The notes: a model not told the origin generated them from the letters alone. DNA of 64,000 nucleotides from Streptomyces sp. NBC_00490 (GCF_036013645.1 NZ_CP107869.1:434001-498000); one strand, 5' to 3'; shown: positions 1 to 11,704, counted from the stretch's first letter. Program-made: numbers and translations.

Positions 1-603
1 CCCCCGGAGCCGCCCCCTGTCCCGGCGAGTCACAGCGAGGATGCCTCGTCGTCGTGACCCTCCCGAGTGGCGCCCGAAGACGCGCGTCGGGCTGATGGTG
101 TCCCGCCACAGGGAAAAGGTGAGCTGCCGGGGAAACCAGCAGACCCTCGGCGCCGCGACCCAGGGCCTGTTCACAACCGGCCCGTCCGCCACACCCCCCA
201 ACACCCTTCGCGAGGCCGCCGTTCGATACTTCACCACGGCGTCCCACCACACCAACGACTCCGAAGCCGCTGGCGAACGCGCCGACATGCTGGCCCCTCG
301 GAGCGCCGCCGCCCCCGCCGAGCTACCGCTGTGCACTACCACATCAGTGACGACGGGCCGCGCCTCTCCGTCTGCAGCGCACCCGAGGCCGAACCCCCCG
401 AAACGACGGTGCACTTGCGTCTGCCGATCGCCACGGACATTGTGCCGTTCGACCAGTCCTGGGCCGCACCCCGACAGCCGCTTGCGAGGTTCCTCCGACG
501 GTGCTCAATCTGGCACCCAGCCGTCATCGCCCGGCTACAAGCGCCCGCCGCGCGATCTCCAGGCCTACGTCCCCGACCACACGGCGAGCCACGGAACCTC
601 CGG
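1..603. other. No recognisable gene
   Basis: I could not recognise a protein in this stretch on either strand. Long open frames exist but have the arginine/proline-rich composition expected of non-coding frames in very GC-rich DNA. It lies downstream of a broken USP gene and may be decayed sequence. Confidence 0.5.
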
Positions 604-1105
604 TCAGGCCTCGTGCTCCCGGTGCGGTACGACGGCGACCGCACAGGCGGAGTGGTGCAGTGCCGCGTGGGCAACCCTCCCGAGCTGGAGCCCGAAGTGC
701 CCCTCCCGACGCCGGGCACCGACGATCAGCAGGTCGGCCTCGTGCGAGGCGTCGACCGGCAGCCGGCGGGCGTGGCCCTCGACGGTGCGCCGGTGGACAT
801 CGAGGTCCGCCGGAACATCCTGCAATGCAGCCTCCAACTCCTCAACCGCCTTCTCCTCGTGCAGGCGAGCGGGCTCTCCGGCCAGCAGTAGGTGGTCGGT
901 GGTCTCGTGCGCGGGGCACCTCCAGGCCCGTACGGCCTCCTGCGGCACACCGCGGCGCCGCGCCTCCTCGGCGGCGAACCGCACGACCGCCGACTCCTTC
1001 GTCTCCTCACCGACACCCACGACAACACGACCGTGGACCGGACGCGTCGCTCGCCGCGACCGCAAAGCTGACGGAGCCGAGCAGCATCTCTGCGATGCCG
1101 CCGCG
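604..1105 (-). pseudogene. Universal stress protein remnant (C-terminal half)
   Basis: The reverse strand from about 1035 down to the stop at 604 encodes the second USP domain, opening with GRVVVGVGEETKESAVV and ending in the usual VAHAALHH...AVAVVP. A short piece of the first domain (AEMLLGSVSFAVAA) lies at about 1060-1100 in another frame, so roughly 20 codons between the domains are lost and the frame is broken. The nearest relative in the window is the intact USP at 32427-33311, which has the same RAWRCPAHETTDH segment. The N-terminal part is missing and the tnpB remnant starts exactly where the similarity ends. Not functional as it stands. Confidence 0.8.
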
Positions 1106-1762
1106 ACCACCTCCCTGGTGACCCTGTCCACCGGCGAGAAGATCGCCAACCCCCGACACGTGCGCCGTGACCGCGCCCATCTCGCCAAGGCGCAGCGTGA
1201 GCTGTCGCGGAAGACGAGGGGCTCGGCGAACCGGGAGAAGGCCCGCCGTAACGTCGCCCGCGTGCATGCCCGGGTCGCCGACCGGCGCCGCGACGTGCTG
1301 CACAAGCTGTCGACTCGACTCGTCCGCGAGATCCAAACGGTCGTGATCGAGGACCTGAGCGTCCGCAACCTGCTGAAGAACGGCACGCTCGCACGCGCCA
1401 TCAGCGATGCGTCGTGGACACAACTGCGCTCCATGCTGGAGTACAAGTGCGCCTGATACGGGCGTGAACTCGTCGTGATCGACCGATGGTTCCCCAGCAG
1501 CAAGCTGTGCGGGAACTGCGGGACGCTCCGCGGGAAACTGCCGCTGAACGTCCGCGAATGGACGTGCACTTGCGGTGCGGTGCATGACCGCGATGTGAAC
1601 GCGGCCCGCAACATCCTGGCCGCCGGGCTGGTGGCATCTGCCTGTGGAGACGGTGTAGGACCTCAACGGGAGTCCTCCCGGACGGGGCAGTCGTCGCTGA
1701 AGCAGGAACCCCAGCGGGCGACCACTGGGATCCCCCGCCTTCAGGCGGGAGAGGAAGTCAAG
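1106..1762 (+). pseudogene. tnpB (IS200/IS605-type) remnant with internal stop
   Basis: It encodes the central and C-terminal parts of TnpB, the RNA-guided nuclease of IS200/IS605 elements. Visible are the helical AHLAKAQRELSRKTRGSANR segment, the VVIEDLSVRNLL motif carrying the catalytic Glu, the zinc ribbon CGNCG...CTCG, and [15 protein letters not shown] with the final Asp. The frame is open except for TGA at 1454-1456, where relatives have Trp before YGRELVV; one G-to-A change explains it. The N-terminal third is absent and no tnpA is nearby. The end is taken at GEEVK, the usual TnpB terminus, although the frame stays open beyond it. It sits between a USP remnant and an intact USP. Confidence 0.8.
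1734..1749 (+). repeat. IS605-type right-end hairpin / putative omegaRNA 3' scaffold (copy 1)
   Basis: CCCGCC-TTCA-GGCGGG forms a 6-bp stem with a four-base loop at the 3' end of tnpB, followed by GAGAGGAAGTCAA. In IS200/IS605 elements this region is both the right end and the 3' end of the omegaRNA. The same string recurs at 13709-13724 beside the second tnpB remnant. Whether it is transcribed is unknown. Confidence 0.6.
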
Positions 1763-1794
1763 ATCTCCACTCCTTCAGCAGGCAGCAGGTGCCT

Positions 1795-2700
1795 TCAGCC
1801 GTGCGCGACGACGGCGACAGGAGCGGTGGCGTGGTGCAGCACCGCGTGTGTGACGGAACCGATATGGGCCCCGAGGGGGCTGCGACGGATACGGCGACCG
1901 ACGACGACCAGCGATGCCTCGCGGGAGGCGTCGATGACCTGGTTGGCGGGACTGCCGGAGTGCGACGCCTCGACGACCTCGACGTCCGGGTACTTCTGCC
2001 GCCACGGGCGAAGTACCGCGGCCAGCGCGGCGGCCTCCTGCCGGCCCCGTTCGGCGTTGAGCTCGGGGTCGGCGGGCAGTCCGTAGGCGAAGTAGGGAGG
2101 AAGGTTCCAGCCGTGCACGACCTTCAGCGCGGTGCCGCGGCGGGAGGCCTCCTCGAAGGCGAAGGTGATCACGGTGTCGTCGGAGTGGGCGGCGTCGAGG
2201 CCGAGCACCACCGGCCGGTAGGGGGTGGCGGCGGACGGGGTGCCCGCCGGGCCCGGCTCGTGCTCGTCGGAAGCCTGTTCCCCGGCCCGCACCAGGACAA
2301 CGGGGGTCTCCGTGTGGGCGATCACCGCCATGCCCACGGACCCCACAAGGAATCCCCCGAGGCCGCTCAGCCCGCGCGAGCCGAGGACCAGCAGCTCGGC
2401 GTCCTTCGACACCTCCGGCAGCGCGTCCATCGGCCTGCCGGAAATCTGCTCCACCTCGATGTGCGCGCCGGAATGGCGCAGGCGAAGCCCATCGGCCGTC
2501 TCACGCGGAATCCGTTCGCTCCAGTGCTGTTGCGTCTCCGCGCCCAGGAGCGGGGCCTGGGCCATGGGCTCGGGGACGGGTGCCCAGACGTGCACCAGTC
2601 GCAGCGGCAGGCCGCGCAGCTTCGCCTCGCGGGCCGCCCACTCGGCGGCTGCGCGGCTCTCGGACGAGCCGTCGAGGCCCACGGTGACGTTGCGGGACAT
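1795..2700 (-). CDS. Universal stress protein, two USP domains
   Basis: A 301-residue cytoplasmic protein with tandem UspA domains. Each carries an ATP-binding motif of the G-x2-G-x9-G-S/T kind: [20 protein letters not shown] in the first and [20 protein letters not shown] in the second. The N-terminus [26 protein letters not shown] is typical. The ATG at 2700 is chosen because CCACCTCC (a reverse-strand GGAGGTGG) lies just upstream. It is very close to the USP at 33352-34257, sharing WSERIPRE and [17 protein letters not shown] palindromic candidate operator is centred 91 bp upstream. Members of this family bind ATP and modulate dormancy in mycobacteria; the partner here is unknown. Confidence 0.93.
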   Translation of the reverse strand: MSRNVTVGLDGSSESRAAAEWAAREAKLRGLPLRLVHVWAPVPEPMAQAPLLGAETQQHWSERIPRETADGLRLRHSGAHIEVEQISGRPMDALPEVSKDAELLVLGSRGLSGLGGFLVGSVGMAVIAHTETPVVLVRAGEQASDEHEPGPAGTPSAATPYRPVVLGLDAAHSDDTVITFAFEEASRRGTALKVVHGWNLPPYFAYGLPADPELNAERGRQEAAALAAVLRPWRQKYPDVEVVEASHSGSPANQVIDASREASLVVVGRRIRRSPLGAHIGSVTHAVLHHATAPVAVVAHG

Positions 2701-2782
2701 GTTGTCCACCTCCTGGTCGGGGTTCTGATTCCAGAGTGGTGATGACCAGACGCACGGTGCAGAGACCACAGGTCCCCGGTCC

Positions 2783-2798
2783 GGGGCCGATGGGCCCC
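2783..2798. promoter_or_regulatory. Candidate OsdR box upstream of USP 1795-2700
   Basis: GGGGCC-GATG-GGCCCC, with six-base arms in perfect inversion, centred 91 bp before the start codon. It is preceded by CAGGTCCCC, as are the boxes at 34341 and 44304. Assignment to OsdR is by inference. Confidence 0.6.
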
Positions 2799-2915
2799 AT
2801 CGGCCGAGACATCTCGCTGTGTCGGCTGTCGCTGCCGGGCGCGTCGGCCGGCAGGGTAGTGCCCACAGGCGTTGTTCCACATGCCGGCCGGGGGGTGAGG
2901 GCGGCCGCGTAACTG

Positions 2916-3075
2916 GTGCCGCAGGCGATGGCATACGCAGGGGTGGCCGGCCTCCCACCGGTCGCCGGGCTGTGGGCGATCCTGCCCGCGCTCGCCTGGT
3001 ACGCCCCTGCTCGGCTCCTGCGTGCTCTCGGTCGGCCAGGAGTCGGCCAAGGCGCTGATGACGGGAGCGCTGGGT
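2916..3075 (+). pseudogene. SulP-family anion transporter remnant
   Basis: The forward strand encodes MPQAMAYAGVAGLPPVAGL, the conserved first part of SulP sulfate/bicarbonate permeases, and then in another frame LLGSCVLSVGQESAKALMTG, the next conserved segment. A single frameshift around 3005 joins them. Everything after about residue 55 is missing, so this is a fragment. From memory, M. tuberculosis has a SulP gene (Rv1739c) near Rv1733c; here the remnant lies next to an Rv1733c-like gene. Confidence 0.75.
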
Positions 3076-3178
3076 CACCGAGCGGGCCCGCGTCCTGCAC
3101 ACGGAGTCGTCGCCTTCCACGCATGGGAACCGGCGCGTGTGTCGCAACCGGTCGGCGATCGGGACCCGGTCGTCCCGC

Positions 3179-3778
3179 TCAGCCGAGCATCCTCTTCCGC
3201 CACTGGGGACCGACCTGCTTCCACTCCGCGTCCCACTCCGCGATGCGCCGCCGCTCCAGACGCCCCCGGACCAGCCATCCGCACAGCAGTGCTCCGGCAC
3301 CGGTGCTCGCCCCGAACAACACACCCACGAACGTCGATTCCAGCATCGCCTCGGCCGCTGTGGAGGGCTCGGTGACCTGCTTGCCGGTGCTGTCGGTCCA
3401 AACGGTGGCCGGTGTGCCCGCCTTGCTGCCGGGCTCGGCCCGCGCCGTGCCCGTGTGCGTAGACCCGTCGGCGGACGTCCATCGCACCTTCGCCCACACC
3501 GCGTCACCGCTGGTTCCGAACTCCGTCGCGGTCGCGGTCTTCGCCGCGTTCTCGGTCAGGGCGGCCGACACTGCGTGCGCCTGGGCGCGCCGTGAGGCGA
3601 TGCTGTCCTGCACGGCCTGCATCGCCATCTGGCCGACGGTCAGGCTGCCCAGCAGGGCCAGAGTCCAGGTGGCGAGTACGATCCACGCCTCCGCGGAGTC
3701 GCTGCGGCGCCGAAGTGGATTGCTCCGCCACCGCCAAAACCACACTCGCTTCGCCTTCTTACGCCGCGTCTGTGCCAT
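3179..3778 (-). CDS. Rv1733c-like two-TM membrane protein
   Basis: A 199-residue protein. After a basic N-terminus there is a membrane segment around residues 32-54 (AWIVLATWTLALLGSLTVGQ), an extracytoplasmic middle with the WAKVRWTSADG and GSKAGTPATVW motifs, and a second membrane segment around residues 150-170 (VGVLFGASTGAGALLCGWLV). It ends RLERRRIAEWDAEWKQVGP. This layout is that of the Rv1733c family, a DosR-induced membrane antigen of unknown function. ATG at 3778 is preferred: it directly precedes the basic AQTRRKKAKR stretch and has GGGGGTG upstream. A paralogue lies at 26747-27316. Confidence 0.85.
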   Translation of the reverse strand: MAQTRRKKAKRVWFWRWRSNPLRRRSDSAEAWIVLATWTLALLGSLTVGQMAMQAVQDSIASRRAQAHAVSAALTENAAKTATATEFGTSGDAVWAKVRWTSADGSTHTGTARAEPGSKAGTPATVWTDSTGKQVTEPSTAAEAMLESTFVGVLFGASTGAGALLCGWLVRGRLERRRIAEWDAEWKQVGPQWRKRMLG

Positions 3779-3984
3779 CGATGGACACCCCCATGCGAGT
3801 ACCGCAGTCGATATCTGACACCTGCCGAAAGCAACTTCCCACCTTCCCTCGACCCGGCACAGCGGCCGATCAGGCAACCTCGACGGCACGGATCAGGCGC
3901 ACGGCGGCGGGCACGGAAGCGGTGTTCCGAATACGGCTGGGCCGTCGTGGACGCGCCGATGTTGTGCATCGCCCACTCCTCGGG

Positions 3985-4869
3985 ATGTCACGGGACATTT
4001 CCAGCCTCGGCCGCGAACGCGCCGGCCGCATGGGCCGAGTGGCCCTGTCCTGGGCTCCGACCGGCTCTCGTCGCATGCGTCCCGCGCCTGTCCTACCCGG
4101 TCGGCACAGGCAAGCCGGGGGGGGTGGCGAGGGCTGCCGCTGCGCCTCGTACACGCGTGGCAGGGGTTGTCGCCGAAGCATCGCGCTTCTGGGCTCGGCG
4201 GATTCTGCGGGGCGCAATGGGCCAGCCCAACGGGCGCTCCCCGCGCCCGACGCCCTGGTCTCGACCGGCACGGTGGCCGAGCTCCTGCTTCTGGGCAGCC
4301 GTGCGTTCAGTGGCTTCGGCCGCTTCATGGCCTTGGCGACGGTGGCCCACGTGCCAAGATCCGTCGTGCTGGTGCGGGCCGGCCAGGCCACCGAGGGGGA
4401 GGGCGTGCCGGACGCCGACGGCCGGCCCTCGGTTCGCGCACCATACCGAGCTGCGGTGGTGGACGCGGATACGAGCCGTCCGTGCGAGGGCGTACTGGCG
4501 TTCGCCCCTCGAGCGCGGTGCTGCGTTCCGCGTCGTTGCTAGCTGCGCACGCATCTCAGCTGCCGCCTGCCTACCGGCGCGTCCCCAGGCGTCGCGGATG
4601 CCATCGCGGAGGCCGCGGCGCAGGCGGAGGCCAAGAAGACGCTGGCCTCCGTGCTGCTGCCCTCTCGGGAGAAGTATCCGGTGACACAGGTCCAGGAGCT
4701 CGTGGGAAGCGGTCATCCCGCGCAGTTCCTGTTCGACGCGGCGGTCGGGGCCGGCCTGCTGGTTCTCGGCCGGAGGAACCGCCCAACCAAGCTCAGCCCC
4801 CACACCGCGCCGGTCGGGCACGCGGTCGTGCACCACGTTCGTTGCACGGTCGACATCGTTCCGCACGAG
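3985..4869 (+). pseudogene. Universal stress protein pseudogene
   Basis: USP segments appear in three forward frames. MSRDI starts at 3985, RLVHAWQGLSPKH follows at about 4145, then LLLGSRAFSGFGRF...VVLVRAGQATEG at about 4280-4400, and last LLVLGRRNRPTKLSPHT...HAVVHHVRC up to about 4869. At least two frameshifts separate them and the normal stop is lost, so the frame runs on past the end. The gene is not functional in this sequence. It is convergent with osdK. Confidence 0.8.
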
Positions 4870-4916
4870 CAACCGGACGCAGGAGCGCTCCTACGACCAC
4901 CAGGACCACGGACCCT

Positions 4917-6946
<2,030 letters not shown>

Positions 6947-7645
6947 TCAGCGGCCGTGGCCCTCCTGATTTAGCCTGTCCTGGGCCTGCGTGGCGATGAC
7001 GGCGGCCTGGATGCGTCGCTCCACACCGAGTTTCGCCAGCAGGCGGGAGATGTGGTTCTTCACCGTCTTCTCCGCGAGGTAGAGGCGCTGGCCGATCTGG
7101 CGGTTGGTGAGTCCCTCACCGATCAGGGCCAGGATCTCCCGCTCCCGGTCGGTCAGACCTGGCAGGGCGTCCGGTTCCTCCTTCACCTGCTCGCCCTGGC
7201 GGAGCCGGGCCATCAGCTTGGTGGTGGCGCTGGGGTCGAGAAGTGACTGCCCTCGGGCAACCGTGCGCACGGCCGACACCAGGTCCGAGCCCCGAATCTG
7301 CTTCAGCACATAGCCGGATGCCCCCGCCATGATCGAGTCGAGGAGTGCCTCCTCGTCGTCGAACGAGGTCAGCATCAGGCAGGCCAGCTCCGGCATCCGC
7401 GAGCGCAGCTCACGGCATACGGTCACACCGTCACCGTCGGGCAGCCGGACGTCCAGCACGGCCACCTGCGGGCGCAGGGCGGGAACACGCACCAGGGCTT
7501 GCTCGACGTTGCCGGCCTCGCCGACCACGGTGATGTCCGGCTCGTCGTTCAGGAGGTCGCGAACGCCGCGGCGTACCACCTCGTGGTCATCCAGCAGGAA
7601 GACCTGGATCGGGCCGTCCGGGGCGGTCTGCTCGCTGACCGTCAT
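6947..7645 (-). CDS. osdR: OsdR/DevR-type response regulator (NarL family)
   Basis: A 232-residue response regulator. The receiver has acidic residues in FLLDDHE, the phospho-acceptor Asp at about residue 65 in [13 protein letters not shown], and the Lys in YVLKQI. A C-terminal LuxR-type helix-turn-helix follows ([25 protein letters not shown]...[14 protein letters not shown]). It is the DNA-binding partner of the adjacent kinase and the likely regulator of the palindromes across the window. ATG at 7645 has GAGGAGC upstream; a TTG one codon earlier is less likely. Two palindromes lie in its own upstream region, so autoregulation is plausible. A remnant of a paralogous regulator is at 52628-52828. 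Confidence 0.93.
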   Translation of the reverse strand: MTVSEQTAPDGPIQVFLLDDHEVVRRGVRDLLNDEPDITVVGEAGNVEQALVRVPALRPQVAVLDVRLPDGDGVTVCRELRSRMPELACLMLTSFDDEEALLDSIMAGASGYVLKQIRGSDLVSAVRTVARGQSLLDPSATTKLMARLRQGEQVKEEPDALPGLTDREREILALIGEGLTNRQIGQRLYLAEKTVKNHISRLLAKLGVERRIQAAVIATQAQDRLNQEGHGR

Positions 7646-7740
7646 CAATAGCTCCTCGAGTCATACGTTCTGCGCCGCTGCCCGTCGAGGGGCAACATCG
7701 CCTCCGAATCGAGATCTTTGTCGCATCCGGACCGAAAGAC

Positions 7741-7758
7741 CAGGGCCGATCGGCCCTG
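7741..7758. promoter_or_regulatory. Candidate OsdR box upstream of osdR
   Basis: CAGGGCCGATCGGCCCTG is a perfect 18-bp palindrome, centred 105 bp before the osdR start. It lies in the divergent osdR-ppdK region and is one of the cleanest copies of the motif. Confidence 0.7.
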
Positions 7759-7866
7759 ATTCCCACACCCTTCTCGACCTGCACCTACCCCTTGCGGTGC
7801 GGCTGCCACACCCACGGCCGCCCCTGACCCTTAAATCCGAGGGCTTTCCGCGCCGAGCCACAGCTG

Positions 7867-7880
7867 GGGCCGATCGGCCC
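7867..7880. promoter_or_regulatory. Candidate OsdR box upstream of ppdK
   Basis: GGGCCGATCGGCCC is a perfect 14-bp palindrome centred about 112 bp before the ppdK start. With the box at 7741 it gives each arm of the divergent pair its own site. Confidence 0.7.
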
Positions 7881-7984
7881 ATCCGACGGGACGTCCAGGA
7901 CCTGCCATCCGGCCGGCATTCCTTCGAGGCTGGAACCGAACCAAGTCCACGGAGCCGCGGAACGAAGCTGAGGAGCACAGCGTC

Positions 7985-10681
7985 ATGGTCCGTTACGTGT
8001 ACGACTTCCACGAGGGCGGCCGTGCCATGGCCGACCTGCTCGGCGGTAAGGGCGCGAACCTGGCCGAGATGACCCGGCTGGGCCTGCCGGTGCCGCCCGG
8101 TTTCATCGTCACCACGGAGGCCTGCCGGGCTTTCCTGGTCACCGGCGCCGAACCGGACGGCATGTCGGAGGCCGTCTCCCGGCACCTGTCGGCCCTGGAG
8201 GCCGGCGCCGGACGGTTGCTGGGGCAGCCGGACGACCCGCTGCTGGTGTCCGTCCGCTCCGGAGCACGCTTTTCCATGCCGGGAATGATGGAAACGGTCC
8301 TGGACATCGGCCTGACCGACGAATCCGTCCTCGGTCTGGCCAAGGCCTCCGGAAGCGAACGATTCGCCTGGGACTCCTACCGCCGCCTCGTGCAGATGTT
8401 CGGCAGCACGGTCATGGGTGTCGACGCCGGGCTCTTCGAGAGGGCCATGGAGATGCTGAAGGAGATCCGAGGCGTCTCCGACGACATACACCTGGAGACG
8501 AGCGATCTCGCCGAACTCGTGGACGTGTACAAGAACCTGATCCACGACGAGACCGGCCAGGACTTCCCCCAGTCCCCCGCCGAGCAGCTGCGCCGGGCCA
8601 TCCTCGCCGTCTTCCAGTCCTGGAACGGTGAACGGGCCCGCCTCTACCGGCGGCGCGAGCACATAGCCGATGATCTGGGCACCGCGGTCACCGTGCAGCG
8701 CATGGTGTTCGGCAACCTCGGCGCCGACTCGGGCAGCGGCGTCGCCTTCACCCGCGACCCCGCAACGGGCCGCACCGGCTTGTACGGCGACTACCTGGCG
8801 AACGCGCAGGGCGAGGACGTCGTCGCCGGCATCCGCAACACCGTGCCTCTGACCGAGTTGGAGGGGCTGGACCCGAAGTCGTACGGGCAACTGCGCGAGC
8901 ACATGCTGACGCTGGAGCGGCACTACCGGGACCTGTGCGACATCGAGTTCACCATCGAGCGCGGCACGCTGTGGATGCTGCAGACCAGGGTCGGCAAGCG
9001 CACCGCCGAGGCCGCGTTCGCCATCGCGGCCGAGCTGATCGACGAGGGGCTCATCAGCGCGGACGAAGCCCTCAGGCGGGTGAGCGGGGAGGAACTGGCC
9101 CGGCTGATGTTCCCGCGCTTCGACACCTCCGCGACCGGCGACGCGCTCGCCCACGGCCTGCCGGCCTCACCAGGTGCCGCGGTCGGTGCCGCGGTCTTCG
9201 ACTCCGCGGAAGCCGTACGGCGTGCCGCGGCCGGTGAGAAGGTCGTCCTCGTACGCCAGGAGACCACCCCCGACGATCTGCCCGGTATGGTCGCCGCCCA
9301 GGCGGTGCTGACCAGCCGGGGTGGCAAGACCAGTCATGCCGCCGTCGTGGCCCGTGGCATGGGCAAGGTCTGCGTCTGCGGCGCCGAGGAACTCACCGTC
9401 GACACCCATGCCCGCCGCTTCACCACCCGCGGGGGCACCGTGGTGGAGGAAGGCGCGGTCATCTCGGTGGACGGCTCGGCCGGTGCCGTGTACCCGGGCG
9501 CGGCCCCGCTCGTCGACTCCGTCGTCATGCGGTACCTGGAGACCGGTCTGCGCGACGAACGGTCGGAACAGGCCGTCGCTCCTGTGGCCCGCGCCCTGGA
9601 ACAGGCCGACGGCGCACGGCGGCTGGAAGTACGGGCCAACGCCGACACTCCCGAGGACGCCGCAAGGGCCCGCCGGTTCGGCGCCCAGGGCATCGGACTG
9701 TGCCGCACCGAGCACATGTTCCTCGGCGCGCGCCGCAAGCTGGTCGAGGAGATGATCCTGGCCGACACCGACGTCGCCCGTGACCGTGCGCTGGACGCGC
9801 TGCTGCCTCTGCAACGGCAGGACTTCGTCGGCATCCTGGAGGCGATGGACGGCCTTCCGGTCACCATCCGCCTTCTGGACCCGCCCTTGCACGAGTTCCT
9901 GCCCGACCACACCGACCTCGCCGTCCGCATCGCCACCACCGAGGCCCACGGCGACCTGCCCGACCCGCACGACACAGCCTTGCTGGACGCGGTGAACCGC
10001 ATGCACGAAGAAAACCCGATGCTGGGCCTGCGCGGTGTCCGGCTCGGCCTGGTGATACCTGGCCTGGTCGCCATGCAGGTGCGCGCGATCGCCGAGGCGG
10101 TCGTGGAACGCAAGCGGGCCGGGGGCTCCCCCGAGGCGGAGATCATGGTTCCGCTGGTCGGTGCCGTCGAGGAGCTGCGGATCGAGCGTGAAGTGGTGGA
10201 ACGGGTGCTGGCCGAGGTCTCCCGGGAGTCCGGCATCTCCGTACAGTGCCCCGTCGGCACCATGATCGAGCTGCCACGGGCCGCGCTCACCGCGGGCCGG
10301 ATCGCCAAAGAAGCCGAGTTCTTCTCCTTCGGCACCAACGACCTCACCCAGACCACGTGGGGCTTCTCCCGAGACGACGTCGAGGCGGCGTTCTTCTCCG
10401 CCTACCTCGACAAGGGCATCTTCGCCACCTCGCCGTTCGAGACCATCGACCGCGACGGCGTGGGCCGACTGGTCGAGATCGCCGTCAGCGAAGGCCGTGC
10501 CGCACGGCCCGGCCTGAAGATCGGCGTCTGCGGCGAACATGGCGGCGACCCCGAGTCCGTCCACTTCTTCCACTCCGCCGGACTGGACTACGTCTCCTGC
10601 TCACCGTTCCGCATTCCGATCGCCCGCCTGGAGGCCGGCCGGGCAGCGCTGACGGGGACGGAGGCCAGCGACAGCAGGTGA
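7985..10681 (+). CDS. ppdK: Pyruvate, phosphate dikinase
   Basis: An 898-residue enzyme that interconverts pyruvate + ATP + Pi and phosphoenolpyruvate + AMP + PPi, near the usual length of 880-900. An N-terminal ATP-grasp domain (SVRSGARFSMPGMMETVL) is followed by the swivelling phospho-His domain with GGKTSHAAVVARGMGKVCV (His near residue 455). The C-terminal PEP-binding TIM barrel has IGLCRTEHMF, SFGTNDLTQTTWGFSRDD and the catalytic Cys in GVCGEHGG. ATG at 7985 has GAGGAG about 10 bases upstream. It is divergent from osdR with a palindrome in its promoter, and from memory a PPDK gene also lies near osdKR in S. coelicolor. PPi-linked metabolism could save ATP under low oxygen. Confidence 0.96.
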   Translation: MVRYVYDFHEGGRAMADLLGGKGANLAEMTRLGLPVPPGFIVTTEACRAFLVTGAEPDGMSEAVSRHLSALEAGAGRLLGQPDDPLLVSVRSGARFSMPGMMETVLDIGLTDESVLGLAKASGSERFAWDSYRRLVQMFGSTVMGVDAGLFERAMEMLKEIRGVSDDIHLETSDLAELVDVYKNLIHDETGQDFPQSPAEQLRRAILAVFQSWNGERARLYRRREHIADDLGTAVTVQRMVFGNLGADSGSGVAFTRDPATGRTGLYGDYLANAQGEDVVAGIRNTVPLTELEGLDPKSYGQLREHMLTLERHYRDLCDIEFTIERGTLWMLQTRVGKRTAEAAFAIAAELIDEGLISADEALRRVSGEELARLMFPRFDTSATGDALAHGLPASPGAAVGAAVFDSAEAVRRAAAGEKVVLVRQETTPDDLPGMVAAQAVLTSRGGKTSHAAVVARGMGKVCVCGAEELTVDTHARRFTTRGGTVVEEGAVISVDGSAGAVYPGAAPLVDSVVMRYLETGLRDERSEQAVAPVARALEQADGARRLEVRANADTPEDAARARRFGAQGIGLCRTEHMFLGARRKLVEEMILADTDVARDRALDALLPLQRQDFVGILEAMDGLPVTIRLLDPPLHEFLPDHTDLAVRIATTEAHGDLPDPHDTALLDAVNRMHEENPMLGLRGVRLGLVIPGLVAMQVRAIAEAVVERKRAGGSPEAEIMVPLVGAVEELRIEREVVERVLAEVSRESGISVQCPVGTMIELPRAALTAGRIAKEAEFFSFGTNDLTQTTWGFSRDDVEAAFFSAYLDKGIFATSPFETIDRDGVGRLVEIAVSEGRAARPGLKIGVCGEHGGDPESVHFFHSAGLDYVSCSPFRIPIARLEAGRAALTGTEASDSR

Positions 10682-10690
10682 GGAGGTGAC

Positions 10691-10719
10691 CCACCCGGCC
10701 CTGTTCCAGGGCCGGGTGG
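10691..10719 (+). terminator. ppdK terminator hairpin
   Basis: CCACCCGGCCCTG, a TTC loop, and a perfectly complementary CAGGGCCGGGTGG form a 13-bp stem starting 9 bases after the ppdK stop. No U-tract follows, as is common in actinomycetes. Confidence 0.8.
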
Positions 10720-11269
10720 CCTCTGGGCCGGGGCGGACGCACCTGTGCCGTTTCGCGCTAGGGCGCCAGCGACCGAAGACGACCAGCGAGGCATTACGGG
10801 AGGCGTCCAGCGGGTGCGGGCATTCTCGCACCAAGGGCGCAGCGTGTCCGGCAACCTCTGCCGTGTCTACCCGGCTGGGGCCATCGCGGGACTGGTGCGC
10901 AGCAAAAGGTACTTCGCGAACGTCCGGCGGGTGCTCTTCCGCGGCATCGGCATCCGCGCACAAGGACGATCGGCCTCTCGGCCCGGGCCCGTACCGCCGC
11001 ACCACTGAGCCGAGCAGGAGCGATGATCTGCAGGCCGGCACGGTGCGCGAGAGATGTTCGCACCTCTCGCAGCAGACGCGCGGTCCGGTCGGCATCCCGG
11101 GCGGCGACGGCCTCCCCTCCGAACGGCCCGTACGCGTGCAGCGGCTGTTCGCCGACGTGGACGACACGTAGACCGGCCGCGCGTGGAGCAGGGCCTCGCG
11201 GGCAGCTCTGTCGGCCGCGGCAAGGCTCTCGGGCGAGCCGGCCACGCTGACGGTGACGGTCCGAGACGT
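10720..11269 (-). pseudogene. Universal stress protein pseudogene (start codon lost)
   Basis: Reverse-strand USP segments appear in successive frames: TSRTVTVSVAGSPESLAAADRAAREAL near 11265, VVHVGEQPLHAYGPFGGEAV near 11130, RAERPIVLVRG near 10980, and LDASRNASLVVFGRWRPSAKRH near 10790. At the expected start a GGAGG is followed by ACTC-ACG instead of ATG, so the initiation codon seems to have mutated (11267-11269). There are several frameshifts, and the last 25 or so codons are replaced by the ppdK terminator region. Confidence 0.8.
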
Positions 11270-11623
11270 GAGTGATCCTCCTTCGGAATGCACTCCCACT
11301 CCTGCGTCTCAAGGCGCGCCGCCGGAGCGCCGATGATCCGCCTCCAGGCCGACGTCCTGCCCGCTGGCGATGACCCGCAGCTGTGGTCCTCGGGCCGATC
11401 CGGCCGAAGGTCCTCGTACCCTCAAGCCTCGAACGGCCGGACCCAACTGGTCGCCACCGCGTACACCCGACTCCGCCTCGACCGCCCGCTCGCTCGCCGA
11501 GGACCTCCGCCACGCCATCCCTGCGAACGGCCCACCAAGCCCGGCCGCCGCTCCTGAAGGCGGCATGCCACCACCGCAGCGCCAGCCCACTTACGACACG
11601 GAACCCCAGGAGGAGTGAGACGC
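11270..11623. other. Non-coding stretch with a degenerate palindrome
   Basis: No gene recognised. GGCCG-ATC-CGGCC at 11393-11405 resembles the candidate OsdR box but with 13-bp spacing, about 130 bp upstream of the broken USP. It fits a decaying operator. Confidence 0.4.
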
Positions 11624-11704
11624 ATGACCAGGGATGATGGGGCTGGCCCGCGGCCAAGTCCGGCCCCAATCCGCGCGAAGAGTGACACCTGCGCCGGCGC
11701 CTGA
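11624..11704 (+). CDS. Possible 26-residue small ORF
   Basis: ATG at 11624 follows GGAGGAG at a good distance and opens a 26-codon frame (MTRDDGAGPRPSPAPIRAKS...) ending in TGA, just before the convergent PPOX-like gene. There is no homology to cite and the composition is unremarkable. It may be chance. Confidence 0.2.
   Translation: MTRDDGAGPRPSPAPIRAKSDTCAGA

Noticed and set aside
1454..1456. TGA in tnpB as selenocysteine or programmed readthrough
   Set aside because: No SECIS-like context is seen, relatives have Trp, and the gene also lacks its N-terminus; a nonsense mutation is simpler.
10691..10719. Counting the ppdK terminator stem (GGCCCTG/CAGGGCC) as an OsdR box
   Set aside because: The arms are 13 bp with a 3-base loop directly after a stop codon, which fits a terminator; the box spacing does not match.
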